64,000 nucleotides of DNA from Limosilactobacillus caccae (GTDB lineage Bacteria; Bacillota; Bacilli; Lactobacillales; Lactobacillaceae): the NCBI RefSeq assembly GCF_900156885.1, contig NZ_FTOY01000011.1, positions 672,501 to 736,500 on the forward strand, in the 5' to 3' direction. This document shows, piece by piece, positions 55,071 through 64,000 of this stretch. The notes under the pieces were generated by a model. The model was not told the origin of the DNA. It was given only the letters and a program-made list of their open reading frames with translations, and ran no database searches. Position numbers and translations under genes: made by a program. The first letter of the stretch is position 1; each line of letters opens with the position of its first letter.

Positions 55071-55724
55071 TTACTTGGTAGCATCTTCAAGGGCCTTAAC
55101 CCGTTCAGCAGGGTCATCAGCGTTAAAGACATATGAACCAGCAACGGCAACCGTTGCCCCAGCCTTTGCACAGTCAGCAACTGTCTTGTCGTTTACACCA
55201 CCATCAACTTCGATATCAAAGTCGTAGCCCTTGTCCTTCTTGATGGCATCTAATTGGGCAATCTTTTCAAGCGTTTCTGGCAAGAACTTTTGTCCACCAA
55301 AACCAGGGTTAACAGTCATCACTAACACTTGGTCAACCATGTGTAAAACTGGTTCAATCATTGCCACTGGGGTTCCAGGGTTGATTACAACTTCGGCCTT
55401 AACCCCACCGTTTTTAATAATCTGTAATGCCCGGTGAATGTGTTGGGTTGCCTCAACTTGGACACCGATAATGTCAGCTCCAGCATCGATAAATGCAGGC
55501 AAGATGTGTTCAGGGTTTTGAACCATCAAGTGAACATCGAGAACCATCTTAGTGATTGGCCGAATGGCCTTCACAAAACCTGGTCCATAAGAAATACTTG
55601 GCACAAAGGTACCGTCCATCACATCGATGTGTAGGTAAGGCGCACCAGCCTTGTCAACCTTTTCGATGTCCTGTTGTAAGTTTACGTAATCTGCACTTAA
55701 GATTGATGGTGCAACTTTAATCAT
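55071..55724 (-). CDS. rpe: Ribulose-phosphate 3-epimerase
   Basis: The TIM-barrel enzyme (217 residues) converts ribulose-5-phosphate to xylulose-5-phosphate. Motifs are APSILSADYVNL, LHIDVMDGTFVPSI, VHLMVQNPE, TVNPGFGGQKF and VDGGVNDKT. The ATG at 55724 has GAGGG upstream; the longer frame overlaps the rsgA stop. It supplies xylulose-5-phosphate for the phosphoketolase path of this group. Confidence 0.97.
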   Translation of the reverse strand: MIKVAPSILSADYVNLQQDIEKVDKAGAPYLHIDVMDGTFVPSISYGPGFVKAIRPITKMVLDVHLMVQNPEHILPAFIDAGADIIGVQVEATQHIHRALQIIKNGGVKAEVVINPGTPVAMIEPVLHMVDQVLVMTVNPGFGGQKFLPETLEKIAQLDAIKKDKGYDFDIEVDGGVNDKTVADCAKAGATVAVAGSYVFNADDPAERVKALEDATK

Positions 55725-55734
55725 TCTTATTCCC

Positions 55735-56625
55735 TCATTTCTTATAATTTGGTTTCTGATTAGCAATCAACTCATGGAATTGAACATAATCATCATACCG
55801 ACTCTCCATGATTATACCATTGTTTACCGCATCCTTAACAGCGCAATGTGGTTCTTTTAGGTGCAAGCACCCGCGGAATTTGCATTGCGGTGCTAAATCA
55901 GCCATCTCTGGAAAGAGGGCCGGCAGCTCATTTACCGTCATGTTAAAGGTCTCGTAGGATGAAAAACCAGGAGTATCCGCAATCAATGCGCCATTTACGT
56001 CGAGCAGGCTAACTTTTCTCGTCGTGTGCCGGCCCCGTTGCAGTGCTTGGGAGATTTCACCCGTCGCTAATTCTAGCTGCGGAGCTAGGTGGTTAAGTAA
56101 AGTTGACTTACCAGCCCCAGTCTGCCCCATCATTGTGACAATCTGTCCCTTTAATAGGGTCATCAATTCAGCAAGCTGTTGCTGGGCGAAGGGGTCCTGG
56201 TTCGCTAAAACATGGTAGCCAATTTTTCGGTAGCCGTCAATCACAGGACGCAAGTTTTCGTCCTCCGCATCTGTAAGGAGGTCTGTCTTTGAGAAGAAGA
56301 TTACCGGCGTGATTTGTTGCGCTGCTAAAGCAATCAACTGGCGGTCAAGCAAGTTGGCAGAAAATGCTGGTTCCTTAGCAGATGTTACCACTACCGCCAT
56401 ATCGACATTGGCAACTGGTGGCCGCACCAGCTGGTTTTCCCGTGGCAAGATCTTCAGTAGGTATCCTTCCTGCTGGTTTTCCGCACTAAACTCGACGTGG
56501 TCACCAACGACCGGCTTGATCTTTTTCTGCCGGAAGTTCCCCCGTCCCCGGGTACGATAAATCTTCCCGTCAGAATAAACATCATAAAAGCCACTTAGTG
56601 ATTGTTGAATTGTTCCTGTTTTCAA
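55735..56625 (-). CDS. rsgA: Small ribosomal subunit GTPase RsgA
   Basis: RsgA helps late 30S maturation. The 296 residues have an N-terminal OB domain (VVGDHVEF), the circularly permuted GTPase motifs (SKTDLL, then [14 protein letters not shown], then DTPGFSS) and a C-terminal zinc motif with [14 protein letters not shown]. The start is TTG with GGAGG upstream. It stands directly after prkC, a classical prkC-rsgA-rpe-thiN order. Confidence 0.97.
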   Translation of the reverse strand: MKTGTIQQSLSGFYDVYSDGKIYRTRGRGNFRQKKIKPVVGDHVEFSAENQQEGYLLKILPRENQLVRPPVANVDMAVVVTSAKEPAFSANLLDRQLIALAAQQITPVIFFSKTDLLTDAEDENLRPVIDGYRKIGYHVLANQDPFAQQQLAELMTLLKGQIVTMMGQTGAGKSTLLNHLAPQLELATGEISQALQRGRHTTRKVSLLDVNGALIADTPGFSSYETFNMTVNELPALFPEMADLAPQCKFRGCLHLKEPHCAVKDAVNNGIIMESRYDDYVQFHELIANQKPNYKK

Positions 56626-56637
56626 ATGGCACCTCCA

Positions 56638-58557
56638 TTAGCCTGTAATGTTTGTTGCACTCATAATCGTCCGCCCGTTGCGAACAACCCGGTACGCACC
56701 CATCTGGCCGCGCTTCAGGGTAAACGGCACATTAATCGTTGTTTCCTGATTGATCGTGATATCTTGATACTCCATCGTTAAGTTATGGTTGGCGTCTTTG
56801 ATATAAACCTGCACCCGGTTTTCCCGTTGACCACCATTACCATCAAATGGAATATTAATTTGAATATTGGTTGTCTTAGTTTGGTTGCCAGAATTGGCAA
56901 TTGCGACTGTCAACGTATCACCGTGGTTTAAGACGGAACCAGGCCGCGGCGTTTGGCTAACAACGTGATTCGTCGCAATTGTCTTGGACCGCTTTTCCTG
57001 CGTCGTCAGCTGGAGCTTATTTTCATTAGCAAACTGTTGAACCGCACTAATGTCCTGGTTCTTAAAGTCAGGAACCTTGATCGGCTTTTTACCGGCACTA
57101 ACCCGAAAGACAATCGTGTTATCTGCCGGTTTAACGATGGTTCCCTTCTTGTGGTTTTGCCGCATGATTTCGCCCTTGCCAACGTGGTCCGAATAAACCT
57201 TTTCATGGTGAACTTGGAATCCCTTATTGCGCAGTGACCGGGCAACTGGTGCATAATCATCACCGACATAGTTACCCATCTTCCATTGCTTCACCCCGGC
57301 ACTTAGCACAACATCGACCGAGCTATTTACCCGGGCCTTATGGTTAACATCCGGCTTTGTCTCCACAATGCGGTTCTTCGCCACTGTTCGACTATTTACC
57401 CGGGTAATGTTGCCAAGGCGGAGATTATGTCTGCGGAGACTACGCTCTGCTTGAACAGGGGTCAACCCCTCCACATCAGGCGTGATCACTTGCCGCATTA
57501 AGAACCACCAGCAAGCAAAAGCACCAATAATAAGGACCACGACCAACGAGCTGACCGCTAGGTATTTCCGCCAGCGTGACGTTTTTTTCGTTGGCTTTCC
57601 CTTTTCCTTCGCTGGTTTTTCTTCCTCATCTTCACCTGGGCCTTGCTGTAAAGTGTCTTTAAGGTGCTTAATATCAAGGACCTTGGTCTCACCATTGTCA
57701 TCATGGTGAATTTCAACCCGCGGCTCATTTGCCCGCACCGGGTTGAGGGCCGTCTTAAGGTCAGCCGCCATCTCGTCGACTGACGAATAGCGGTCTGCCG
57801 GCGCCTTAGCGGTTGCCTTGATAATTACATTTTCCAACGACTGCGGAATTTTCTCATTTTGCTGTCTTACTGACGGCACCTCTTCGCGGAAGTGCTTGAG
57901 GGCAATCGAAACAGCCGTCTCCCCTTCAAAGGGAACCTTCCCGGTCAATAACTCATATAAAATAATTCCCAGCGAGTAAATATCCGACTGCTTGGTCGCA
58001 ATGCTCCCCCGCGCTTGCTCCGGCGAAAGGTAGTGAACAGACCCCATCAAAGTATTCGTCTGGGTCAGTGAGTCTTGTGAAACCGCAACGGCAATTCCAA
58101 AGTCAGTAATTTTTATATTTTTATTTTCATCAATTAATATATTTTGTGGTTTAAGGTCCCGGTGGATAATTCCGTGGGCGTGAGCGGTGCCAACGGCTGC
58201 TAATACCTGCGTCATAATATCGACTACTTGGGGAAGCGAGATAGGAAAGTTTTTCTTAATGTATGCTTTCAGATCCGTCCCCTTCACGTATTGCATCACC
58301 ATGTATTGCAAACCGTGATCCTCACCAACATCATAAATACCAACAATGTGGGGATCATTCAGCTGCGTTGCCGCCATTGCCTCACGGTGAAAGCGCCTCT
58401 TGGTATTGGGGTCATCCCGCAGGTCAAGCCGTAATAGCTTCACTGACACATCACGGTCAAGAACCGTATCATGAGCCAGGTAAACATTTGCCATCCCACC
58501 TTCACCAAGAGAACGAATTATCCGATAACGGTGACCAATCTCATATCCAGGATTCAT
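56638..58557 (-). CDS. prkC: Ser/Thr protein kinase with PASTA domains (PrkC/Stk1)
   Basis: This membrane kinase senses cell-wall fragments. The kinase domain (residues 1-270) has LGEGGMANVY, Lys40 (in DVSVK rather than the usual VAVK), HRDLKPQN with Asp134 and the DFG motif at 152-154. An acidic and lysine-rich juxtamembrane stretch follows, then one membrane helix (331-353). Outside are three PASTA repeats (about 355-565) and an extra C-terminal domain of about 70 residues. It is 639 residues long and starts 4 bases after the stp gene, so kinase and phosphatase are made together. Confidence 0.96.
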   Translation of the reverse strand: MNPGYEIGHRYRIIRSLGEGGMANVYLAHDTVLDRDVSVKLLRLDLRDDPNTKRRFHREAMAATQLNDPHIVGIYDVGEDHGLQYMVMQYVKGTDLKAYIKKNFPISLPQVVDIMTQVLAAVGTAHAHGIIHRDLKPQNILIDENKNIKITDFGIAVAVSQDSLTQTNTLMGSVHYLSPEQARGSIATKQSDIYSLGIILYELLTGKVPFEGETAVSIALKHFREEVPSVRQQNEKIPQSLENVIIKATAKAPADRYSSVDEMAADLKTALNPVRANEPRVEIHHDDNGETKVLDIKHLKDTLQQGPGEDEEEKPAKEKGKPTKKTSRWRKYLAVSSLVVVLIIGAFACWWFLMRQVITPDVEGLTPVQAERSLRRHNLRLGNITRVNSRTVAKNRIVETKPDVNHKARVNSSVDVVLSAGVKQWKMGNYVGDDYAPVARSLRNKGFQVHHEKVYSDHVGKGEIMRQNHKKGTIVKPADNTIVFRVSAGKKPIKVPDFKNQDISAVQQFANENKLQLTTQEKRSKTIATNHVVSQTPRPGSVLNHGDTLTVAIANSGNQTKTTNIQINIPFDGNGGQRENRVQVYIKDANHNLTMEYQDITINQETTINVPFTLKRGQMGAYRVVRNGRTIMSATNITG

Positions 58558-58560
58558 CTA

Positions 58561-59301
58561 CTAACCCTCCTGGTCATTGTTAATCCCGATTAACACGGTG
58601 ATATTATCAGGGCCACCAGCCTTATTAGCCATCTTGATAAGCTTATTACACTTGTCAGTCAGCGGCGTCTCGTCCACCAAAACCGCAATAATCGCTTGAC
58701 GGTCGACCGTCTTAAATAAGCCATCGGTGCACATCAAAAGAATGTCACCCTGGTTTAAGTTAAACCGGTTGACTTCGACCCGGGCATCACTAGAAATACC
58801 GATCGCCCGGGTAATAATGTTACTTTGTGGCAGCTTTAAGGCCTCTTCTTCCGATATATCACCGGTCTTAACTAACTCATTTACGAGGGAGTGGTCAATC
58901 GTGATTTGTGTCAGCATCTGCTGGTGCAGGATGTAACCCCGGCTATCACCGATGTTGGCAACAACAATTTCACTGTCGAACACAATTGCAGCTACCATCG
59001 TGGTGCCCATTCCCCTGAGCTTTACTTTTTTCTTTGATTTTTTGACAATTTGATCATTAACAATTTGCGTTTCACGAGCAAACCACCGAATTGCCTCTAA
59101 CGGCGTTAACGGTGGTTTCTTTTTAAATTGTTTTCCAAGAGTCGTCACAGTATATTCGGCAGCAACGTCGCCACTGCGATTACCACCAATCCCGTCAGCA
59201 ATAACTAATAGCTGGTTGCCACGGTCATTTGTAAATACGTTCACGCGGTCCTGGTTTTGTTTTCGCTGGTGACCGATGTCCGTTTGATAAGCAACTTTCA
59301 T
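58561..59301 (-). CDS. stp: PP2C-type protein phosphatase (Stp/PrpC)
   Basis: The 246-residue phosphatase reverses PrkC phosphorylation. Metal-binding PP2C motifs are QNQDRVNVF, DGIGGNRSGD, GMGTTMVAA, NIGDSRGY and GGPDNITVL. The start follows the rsmB stop by 4 bases. Gene order stp-prkC-rsgA is classical. Confidence 0.97.
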   Translation of the reverse strand: MKVAYQTDIGHQRKQNQDRVNVFTNDRGNQLLVIADGIGGNRSGDVAAEYTVTTLGKQFKKKPPLTPLEAIRWFARETQIVNDQIVKKSKKKVKLRGMGTTMVAAIVFDSEIVVANIGDSRGYILHQQMLTQITIDHSLVNELVKTGDISEEEALKLPQSNIITRAIGISSDARVEVNRFNLNQGDILLMCTDGLFKTVDRQAIIAVLVDETPLTDKCNKLIKMANKAGGPDNITVLIGINNDQEG

Positions 59302-59304
59302 GGA

Positions 59305-60651
59305 TTATTTTCCCTTCTTGAGGCTACTAATAAAGAAGCCGTCAGAGTCAAAGTCACTCGGCAAAATGGTTAAAGTTGGTGAGTGACGCTCGTCTTTAAT
59401 CTTCCGTGCCGTCTGTGTTTTAACCAGGCTAAATTCTGGATGGGCCGCTAAAAAGGCCGTTACCGTCTCCTCATTTTCCTGCTTAAGGATCGTACACGTA
59501 CTATATGTGATTATACCGCCTTTTTTCAGTTTGGGGGCAACTGCATTTAAAATTGCTAGCTGGATTTGGTGCAAATGGGCACTATCTTCCTTGGTCTTGG
59601 TATAGCGAATTTCTGGCTTCCGCCGCATCAGCCCAATCCCACTGCAGGGGGCGTCAACTAAAATCTTGTCAAAAGTTTCATCGCTAAACGCAGCAGCTAC
59701 TTTGCGGGCATCAAGCGCATGGGCAGTCACTCGGTCAGCAAGTCCTAACCGGTTGGCATTCTTTTCTATCAACCGAACCTTGTGAGGGTGAATGTCGAGG
59801 GCGTCAACATGACCATCTCCCGTAAGTTTGGCGGCAATCTGGACTGTTTTACCACCAGGCGCTGCACATGCGTCCAGCACCCGGTCATTAGGCGAAACTG
59901 CCATGCTCTCAACCGCTAGCATCGCACTCTCATCCTGGATGGTAATCAAACCTTCCTTAAATAGCGCTGAAGTAACCACCTCCCCCTTGCTAATGACAAG
60001 GGCGTCTTCTGCTACTGCACTTTCACTAAACTGGATTCCCTCTGCTGTTAATGCCTGCTGAACCTCTGTCATCGTGGTCTTGGCCCGGTTAATCCGTACG
60101 ACTTGATGGGCAGGCTCATTAATGGTTCTAAGAACTGCTGTGGCTTTCTCCTTGCCATATTCAGCAACCAATTCTTCCACTAACCATACTGGCACACTCG
60201 CCTGAATGCTCAACCGTTCCACCGGATCGGTAATATCTTGCAAGTCAGTTAGGCCCTGCCGCAAGATTGCGTGCAAGACACCAGTCACAAACTTCCGAAT
60301 TCCGGGATTACCACGGTGCTTCGCAATTTCAATACTCTCATTTGTAACCGCCCAGTCAGGAACCCGTTCAAGGTAGTGGTATTGATAAATTGCTGACAAG
60401 AGCAATACCTTGACCCAGGAATCTAGGCGCTTACCGTTAGTAACCGCGGCCAGCCAGTATTCAAGCGTCAGCTTATGTTGCAAGACACCATAAGTGATGT
60501 TCGTGGCAAGGCGGCGGTCCTTATCAGCAAGTGGGTATTTCTTTAGGAGCTGGTCTAACTGGAGGTTTGAATACGCCCCACTCTGCTCAACTTGTTCAAG
60601 GGCAACCAGGGCAAGCTCCCGGGCATTTGTTGGGGTAAACTTCTTAGTCAT
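59305..60651 (-). CDS. rsmB: 16S rRNA (cytosine(967)-C(5))-methyltransferase RsmB
   Basis: This 448-residue SAM enzyme has an N-terminal NusB-like RNA-binding domain and a Rossmann domain with ACAAPGGKTVQIA, DAPCSGIGL (catalytic Cys) and STCTI (second Cys). It modifies C967 in the 16S 3' domain. The end of fmt overlaps its start by 8 bases. It follows fmt and precedes stp in the block. Confidence 0.97.
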   Translation of the reverse strand: MTKKFTPTNARELALVALEQVEQSGAYSNLQLDQLLKKYPLADKDRRLATNITYGVLQHKLTLEYWLAAVTNGKRLDSWVKVLLLSAIYQYHYLERVPDWAVTNESIEIAKHRGNPGIRKFVTGVLHAILRQGLTDLQDITDPVERLSIQASVPVWLVEELVAEYGKEKATAVLRTINEPAHQVVRINRAKTTMTEVQQALTAEGIQFSESAVAEDALVISKGEVVTSALFKEGLITIQDESAMLAVESMAVSPNDRVLDACAAPGGKTVQIAAKLTGDGHVDALDIHPHKVRLIEKNANRLGLADRVTAHALDARKVAAAFSDETFDKILVDAPCSGIGLMRRKPEIRYTKTKEDSAHLHQIQLAILNAVAPKLKKGGIITYSTCTILKQENEETVTAFLAAHPEFSLVKTQTARKIKDERHSPTLTILPSDFDSDGFFISSLKKGK

Positions 60652-61597
60652 CAGTTACGATTTGACCTCCCTCACTGATTCCTTGGTGGCCGTTAAGGTA
60701 AGGGGTGATCTCCATCATCTTCTTCCCCGCAGGCTTTAGCTGGTTAATTTGATAAGTGGTATTGTCACCAGCAGCAATTACCAGCTGGTGTTTGGTGACC
60801 CGCACTACTTTTCCTGGCTCCAGGTCGGTCTTTTCGTCAAGGGGGGTGACATCGTAAATCTTAGTCCGCACCCCATCAATGACCATGTTGCCGAGAGGCG
60901 CTGGCCGTAAGCCACGCACCTTAGCATCGATCAAACGGGCTGGCAAGCGGTAGTCAATTTGTTCTTGTTCACTACTAATATTTGGTGAAAAGACTACCTT
61001 TTCAGGATCCTGGGCAATTGGTTGGACATCCCCGCTAATCAATTTTGGCAGGGTTGCTAGAAGCAAGTCCCGGCCAAGCAGGCTGAGCTTATCAAACATC
61101 GTTCCACTATCATCATCAGCCTCAATTGGAATTGACCGCTGGGCAATGATGTCACCGGCATCCATCTTCTTGACCATGTACATGATCGTAACCCCAGTTT
61201 CCTTATCACCATTGATAATCGAATACTGGATTGGCGCACCACCACGATACTTTGGCAGTAGTGAGCCGTGAACGTTAATGGCAGCAATACGGGCAGCCTC
61301 GAGAAGCTTGGTTGGCAAGAACTGCCCATAGGCTGCAGTAATCAGTAAATCCGGTTGCAGGTCAATGATCCGTTCCATCTCAGGACTCTTGCTAAGCTTG
61401 GCCGGCTGGAGTACTTCGATTTCGTACTTCTTCGCTAATTGCTTAACTGGTGACTCGTGGAGGGTCCGTTTACGCCCAATATGGTGGTCCGGCTGGGTCA
61501 AAACTGCTTTGACGTCATAATCAGGGCTATCGATCAGGCTCTGTAAAATTGGCACGGCAAATGATGGTGTTCCCATGAAGACAATTGAAGTTGACAT
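60644..61597 (-). CDS. fmt: Methionyl-tRNA formyltransferase
   Basis: Fmt makes formylmethionyl-tRNA for initiation. The N-terminus is SIVFMGTPSFAVPIL, the catalytic NVHGSLLPKYRGGAPIQ carries Asn and His, and VKKMDAGDII carries Asp. The C-terminal OB-type domain follows. It has 317 residues. It follows priA by 20 bases and overlaps rsmB. Confidence 0.98.
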   Translation of the reverse strand: MSTSIVFMGTPSFAVPILQSLIDSPDYDVKAVLTQPDHHIGRKRTLHESPVKQLAKKYEIEVLQPAKLSKSPEMERIIDLQPDLLITAAYGQFLPTKLLEAARIAAINVHGSLLPKYRGGAPIQYSIINGDKETGVTIMYMVKKMDAGDIIAQRSIPIEADDDSGTMFDKLSLLGRDLLLATLPKLISGDVQPIAQDPEKVVFSPNISSEQEQIDYRLPARLIDAKVRGLRPAPLGNMVIDGVRTKIYDVTPLDEKTDLEPGKVVRVTKHQLVIAAGDNTTYQINQLKPAGKKMMEITPYLNGHQGISEGGQIVTDD

Positions 61598-61616
61598 ATG
61601 AAAAATCCTTTCCTAT

Positions 61617-64000
61617 TTACATAAAGTACTGCGGATCCGGGTCAATGCTGACTTGGACATCCTTATATCCCTTACTCTGCGTGTCTTGAAGAATATCAAA
61701 TAGTAGTTCATGCAGGTGCGGGTCCTTTTTATATTTAATTACAATCTGGTAGTAGTAACGGCGCTTCATCCGTGCAATCGCCCGGGGAGTCGGCCCCAGG
61801 ATAATCGTTGACGGCATTAAGCCCCGTTTTAGGCGGTCATGAATCTTCGCCATCGCTTTAGCGGCTTGCGCTTCTTCAGGATGGCTCGCCATCAAGCGCA
61901 CCGTAAAATAATAGGGTGGGTAACCCGCCTGGTGCCGCAAGCCCATCTCCTGCTTGAAAAAGCGGTCGTAGTCGTGGGCCTGAGCATCCTTTATCGCATA
62001 ATGATCAGGGTTATAGGTCTGGATAATTACCTGTCCCTGCTTATTAGCCCGGCCAGCCCGGCCACTGACCTGGCTAAGGAGGTCAAAAGTACGTTCACTT
62101 GACCGAAAGTCTGGCAATCCTAAACCAGTATCGGCGTTTAAGACACCCACGAGGGTAACGTTGGGAAAGTCAAGGCCCTTGGCGATCATCTGGGTGCCCA
62201 GGAGAATATCCGCCTGGTGTTGACCAAACTGCCGGAGAAGTTTCTCGTGCATCCCCTTCCGCCTGGTCGTATCAACGTCCATCCGAATTATCCGCGCTTG
62301 TGGCAACAGTTGTTGTAACTCCTGCTCAACCTTTTCTGTTCCTGTCCCATAGTACCTAATCTGGCGGCTATGGCAGTTCGGACAGACTTGCGGGATTGGT
62401 TCCTCATGCCCGCAATAGTGGCATTTCATCGTCCGTGTATCCATGTGGAGGGTCAGTGAAATATCACAATTAGGACACTTTAAGACTGCCCCACAGTCCC
62501 GACACATCATAAACGAAGAAAAGCCCCGTCGGTTAAGCATCAAGATACTCTGTTCCCGCCGTTGTAGTCGTTGGTCAACTGCTTGTAAAAGCTCACGCGA
62601 GAAATTGCTCTCGCCGTATTTTTTGACTTGTTCACGCATATCAACGACTTGAATTGGCGGAAGCGGTTGCTCGTTTACCCGGTGTGGCAAACTCAACAAC
62701 TGATACACCTTTTTCACCGCCCGTGCCCGACTCTCAAGGCTAGGTGTCGCAGAGCCAAGGATTACTGGGGCATGGTGGTACTTTCCCCGCCATTTGGCAA
62801 CCTCGCGCGCATGGTAGCGGGGTGACTCATCCTGCTTATAGCTGGCTTCATGTTCTTCATCGAGGATGATGATCCCAATCTTTTTTAGGGGAGCAAAGAC
62901 AGCCGAGCGGGCCCCAACAACTACCTGAGCCTCGCCACGTTCAATCCGCCGCCACTCATCAAATCGTTCCCCATTCGATAGACTACTGTGTAAGACCGCC
63001 ATTTTCGAGCCAAAGCGGCTGCGCACCCGGTTGACAATCTGGGGGGTTAAGGAGATTTCTGGTACTAGCATTAATGCGGTCCTGCCCTGCGCTAATGCCG
63101 CCGCAATCGCCTGCAGGTATACCTCGGTCTTACCACTACCGGTTACCCCCTGCAAGAGAAAGGTTGGCGACTCCTGCTGGTCAATTGCACGGTCAATCGC
63201 CTGAACAGCAGCTGCCTGGTCATCATTGAGCGTCAATGGCTTTGCTAAGTGCTGGTCGTCTGGGGAAGGCGTTTGTCCCAGTGGCGTTCGGTAAACTTCC
63301 ACTGGCACCTTTTCTAACCAGCCTTTCTTTTGCCCCTGGTTAAAGGTAGCGGCCTTTAAGCCGGTCAACCGTTCGGCCTCTTTAAGCTTGACAACCTTTT
63401 CCCCAATCGTTTGCAGGTAGGAAAGCAACTTATTCTGAGCATGGGCGTTCGAATGAAGACCCAGGCGCTCGTCTTCTAACTGCTCAAAGGTAAGCCGGGA
63501 GCGGATCCCCGTGACCGTCTTTGCCCGGGCGCGGTCTTCAATCCGGTAATCAATTGCTACTTTCCCGGCCCGTTTAAGCTTTAGTAGTTGGCTGATAATT
63601 GCCGGCTGGTCTTGGACTGTACTCAAATCCAGCTCGTCTTTACCGTGAAAAATATCAAAGAAAACGTCCTCACTGACCTCGTCAATAATTCGCACAATCC
63701 GACTAGTCTTGGCCTTTAAGAGGTTCGGCAGCATCGTGTACAGACAGGAAATCCAAAAGGAGTAAGTTGTGTCAGCGAGCCACTTGCTAAGGGTCAATAG
63801 TTCACGATTAATCACTGGCTGCAGATCCATGACCGCTTGGATTGGCTTTAATTTACCATCATAATCAGTGGCCTGGTCCAAACCGACGACAAATCCCTGG
63901 ACAGTGCGGGACCCTTTGCCAAAGGGGACGACCACCCGGACCCCTAGCTGGATCTGCTTTTCAAGGGTCGCGGGAATCTGGTATGTATACGGCTGGTTTG
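61617..64000 (-). CDS. priA: Primosomal protein N' (replication restart helicase PriA), 5' end off the right edge
   Basis: About 794 residues of PriA are present. The frame stays open through the right edge, with ATLEKQIQLGVRVVVPFGKG preceding the apparent GTG at 63935, so the real start lies outside. Helicase motifs are GVTGSGKTEVYLQ, ILDEEHEASYKQDE and the late GRAGRANKQG. Paired zinc cysteines occur in CRDCGAVLKCPNC and CHYCGHEEPIPQVCPNC. PriA reloads the helicase at broken forks. It follows the block fmt-rsmB in transcription order. Confidence 0.97.
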   Translation of the reverse strand, partial: NQPYTYQIPATLEKQIQLGVRVVVPFGKGSRTVQGFVVGLDQATDYDGKLKPIQAVMDLQPVINRELLTLSKWLADTTYSFWISCLYTMLPNLLKAKTSRIVRIIDEVSEDVFFDIFHGKDELDLSTVQDQPAIISQLLKLKRAGKVAIDYRIEDRARAKTVTGIRSRLTFEQLEDERLGLHSNAHAQNKLLSYLQTIGEKVVKLKEAERLTGLKAATFNQGQKKGWLEKVPVEVYRTPLGQTPSPDDQHLAKPLTLNDDQAAAVQAIDRAIDQQESPTFLLQGVTGSGKTEVYLQAIAAALAQGRTALMLVPEISLTPQIVNRVRSRFGSKMAVLHSSLSNGERFDEWRRIERGEAQVVVGARSAVFAPLKKIGIIILDEEHEASYKQDESPRYHAREVAKWRGKYHHAPVILGSATPSLESRARAVKKVYQLLSLPHRVNEQPLPPIQVVDMREQVKKYGESNFSRELLQAVDQRLQRREQSILMLNRRGFSSFMMCRDCGAVLKCPNCDISLTLHMDTRTMKCHYCGHEEPIPQVCPNCHSRQIRYYGTGTEKVEQELQQLLPQARIIRMDVDTTRRKGMHEKLLRQFGQHQADILLGTQMIAKGLDFPNVTLVGVLNADTGLGLPDFRSSERTFDLLSQVSGRAGRANKQGQVIIQTYNPDHYAIKDAQAHDYDRFFKQEMGLRHQAGYPPYYFTVRLMASHPEEAQAAKAMAKIHDRLKRGLMPSTIILGPTPRAIARMKRRYYYQIVIKYKKDPHLHELLFDILQDTQSKGYKDVQVSIDPDPQYFM

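Overview
The window looks like a chromosomal core segment of a lactic acid bacterium of the family Lactobacillaceae, most likely Limosilactobacillus or a close relative. The reasons are the Firmicute gene order, T-box leaders on aminoacyl-tRNA synthetase genes, a bile salt hydrolase, an L-lactate dehydrogenase with highly expressed-type codon use, strong AGGAGG ribosome binding sites and medium GC by eye. It is cut inside dnaE on the left and inside priA on the right. Almost every gene lies on the minus strand, so transcription runs right to left. The plus-strand exceptions are a small yjzD-like gene, glnP-glnQ, a fructosamine kinase, a small membrane gene, ldh, a short hypothetical gene and an integrase remnant.

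Left third (1-24 kb): dnaE (partial), yjzD-like, pepT, a Nif3-like gene and trmK, an aminotransferase, then rpoD and dnaG, and glyS-glyQ behind a glycine T-box. Next come recO, era, dgkA, ybeY and phoH, which serve ribosome and envelope maturation. After these lie argH-argG with an ArgR-type box on the promoter, a bile salt hydrolase gene, yqeY-rpsU, and a divergent glutamine-type ABC transporter (glnP-glnQ).

Middle (24-40 kb): aspS behind an aspartate T-box, a fructosamine kinase, dtd, the bifunctional (p)ppGpp enzyme gene, rsmE-prmA, and small hypothetical genes. Then ldh faces a second lactate/malate-type dehydrogenase gene. At 35.5-36.3 kb there is a small scar of a mobile element: the 3' end of a tyrosine integrase, a perfect tandem 11-bp repeat and several hairpins. 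It sits just left of rplS. The rplS, permease, trmD, rimM, khpA, rpsP block follows, with an amino acid permease gene between trmD and rplS.

Right third (40-64 kb): the conserved Firmicute block of protein targeting (ffh, ylxM, ftsY), chromosome structure (smc), RNA processing (rnc), lipid synthesis (acpP, plsX, a FakA-like gene), recombination (recG), an Asp23/Gls24-type protein and rpmB. It ends with a cluster for thiamine, pentose phosphate, ribosome assembly, Ser/Thr signalling, rRNA methylation, initiator formylation and replication restart (thiN, rpe, rsgA, prkC, stp, rsmB, fmt, priA).

No tRNA, rRNA, CRISPR array or intact insertion sequence was seen. No complete new defence or biosynthetic system is visible. 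The least explained pieces are a 104-nt multi-stem palindromic structure at 2057-2160, the integrase scar, the folded leader upstream of the Asp23-like gene, a 59-residue membrane protein gene, and one hypothetical gene whose start may be a non-standard codon. Positions of short sites are counted by eye and may be off by one base.
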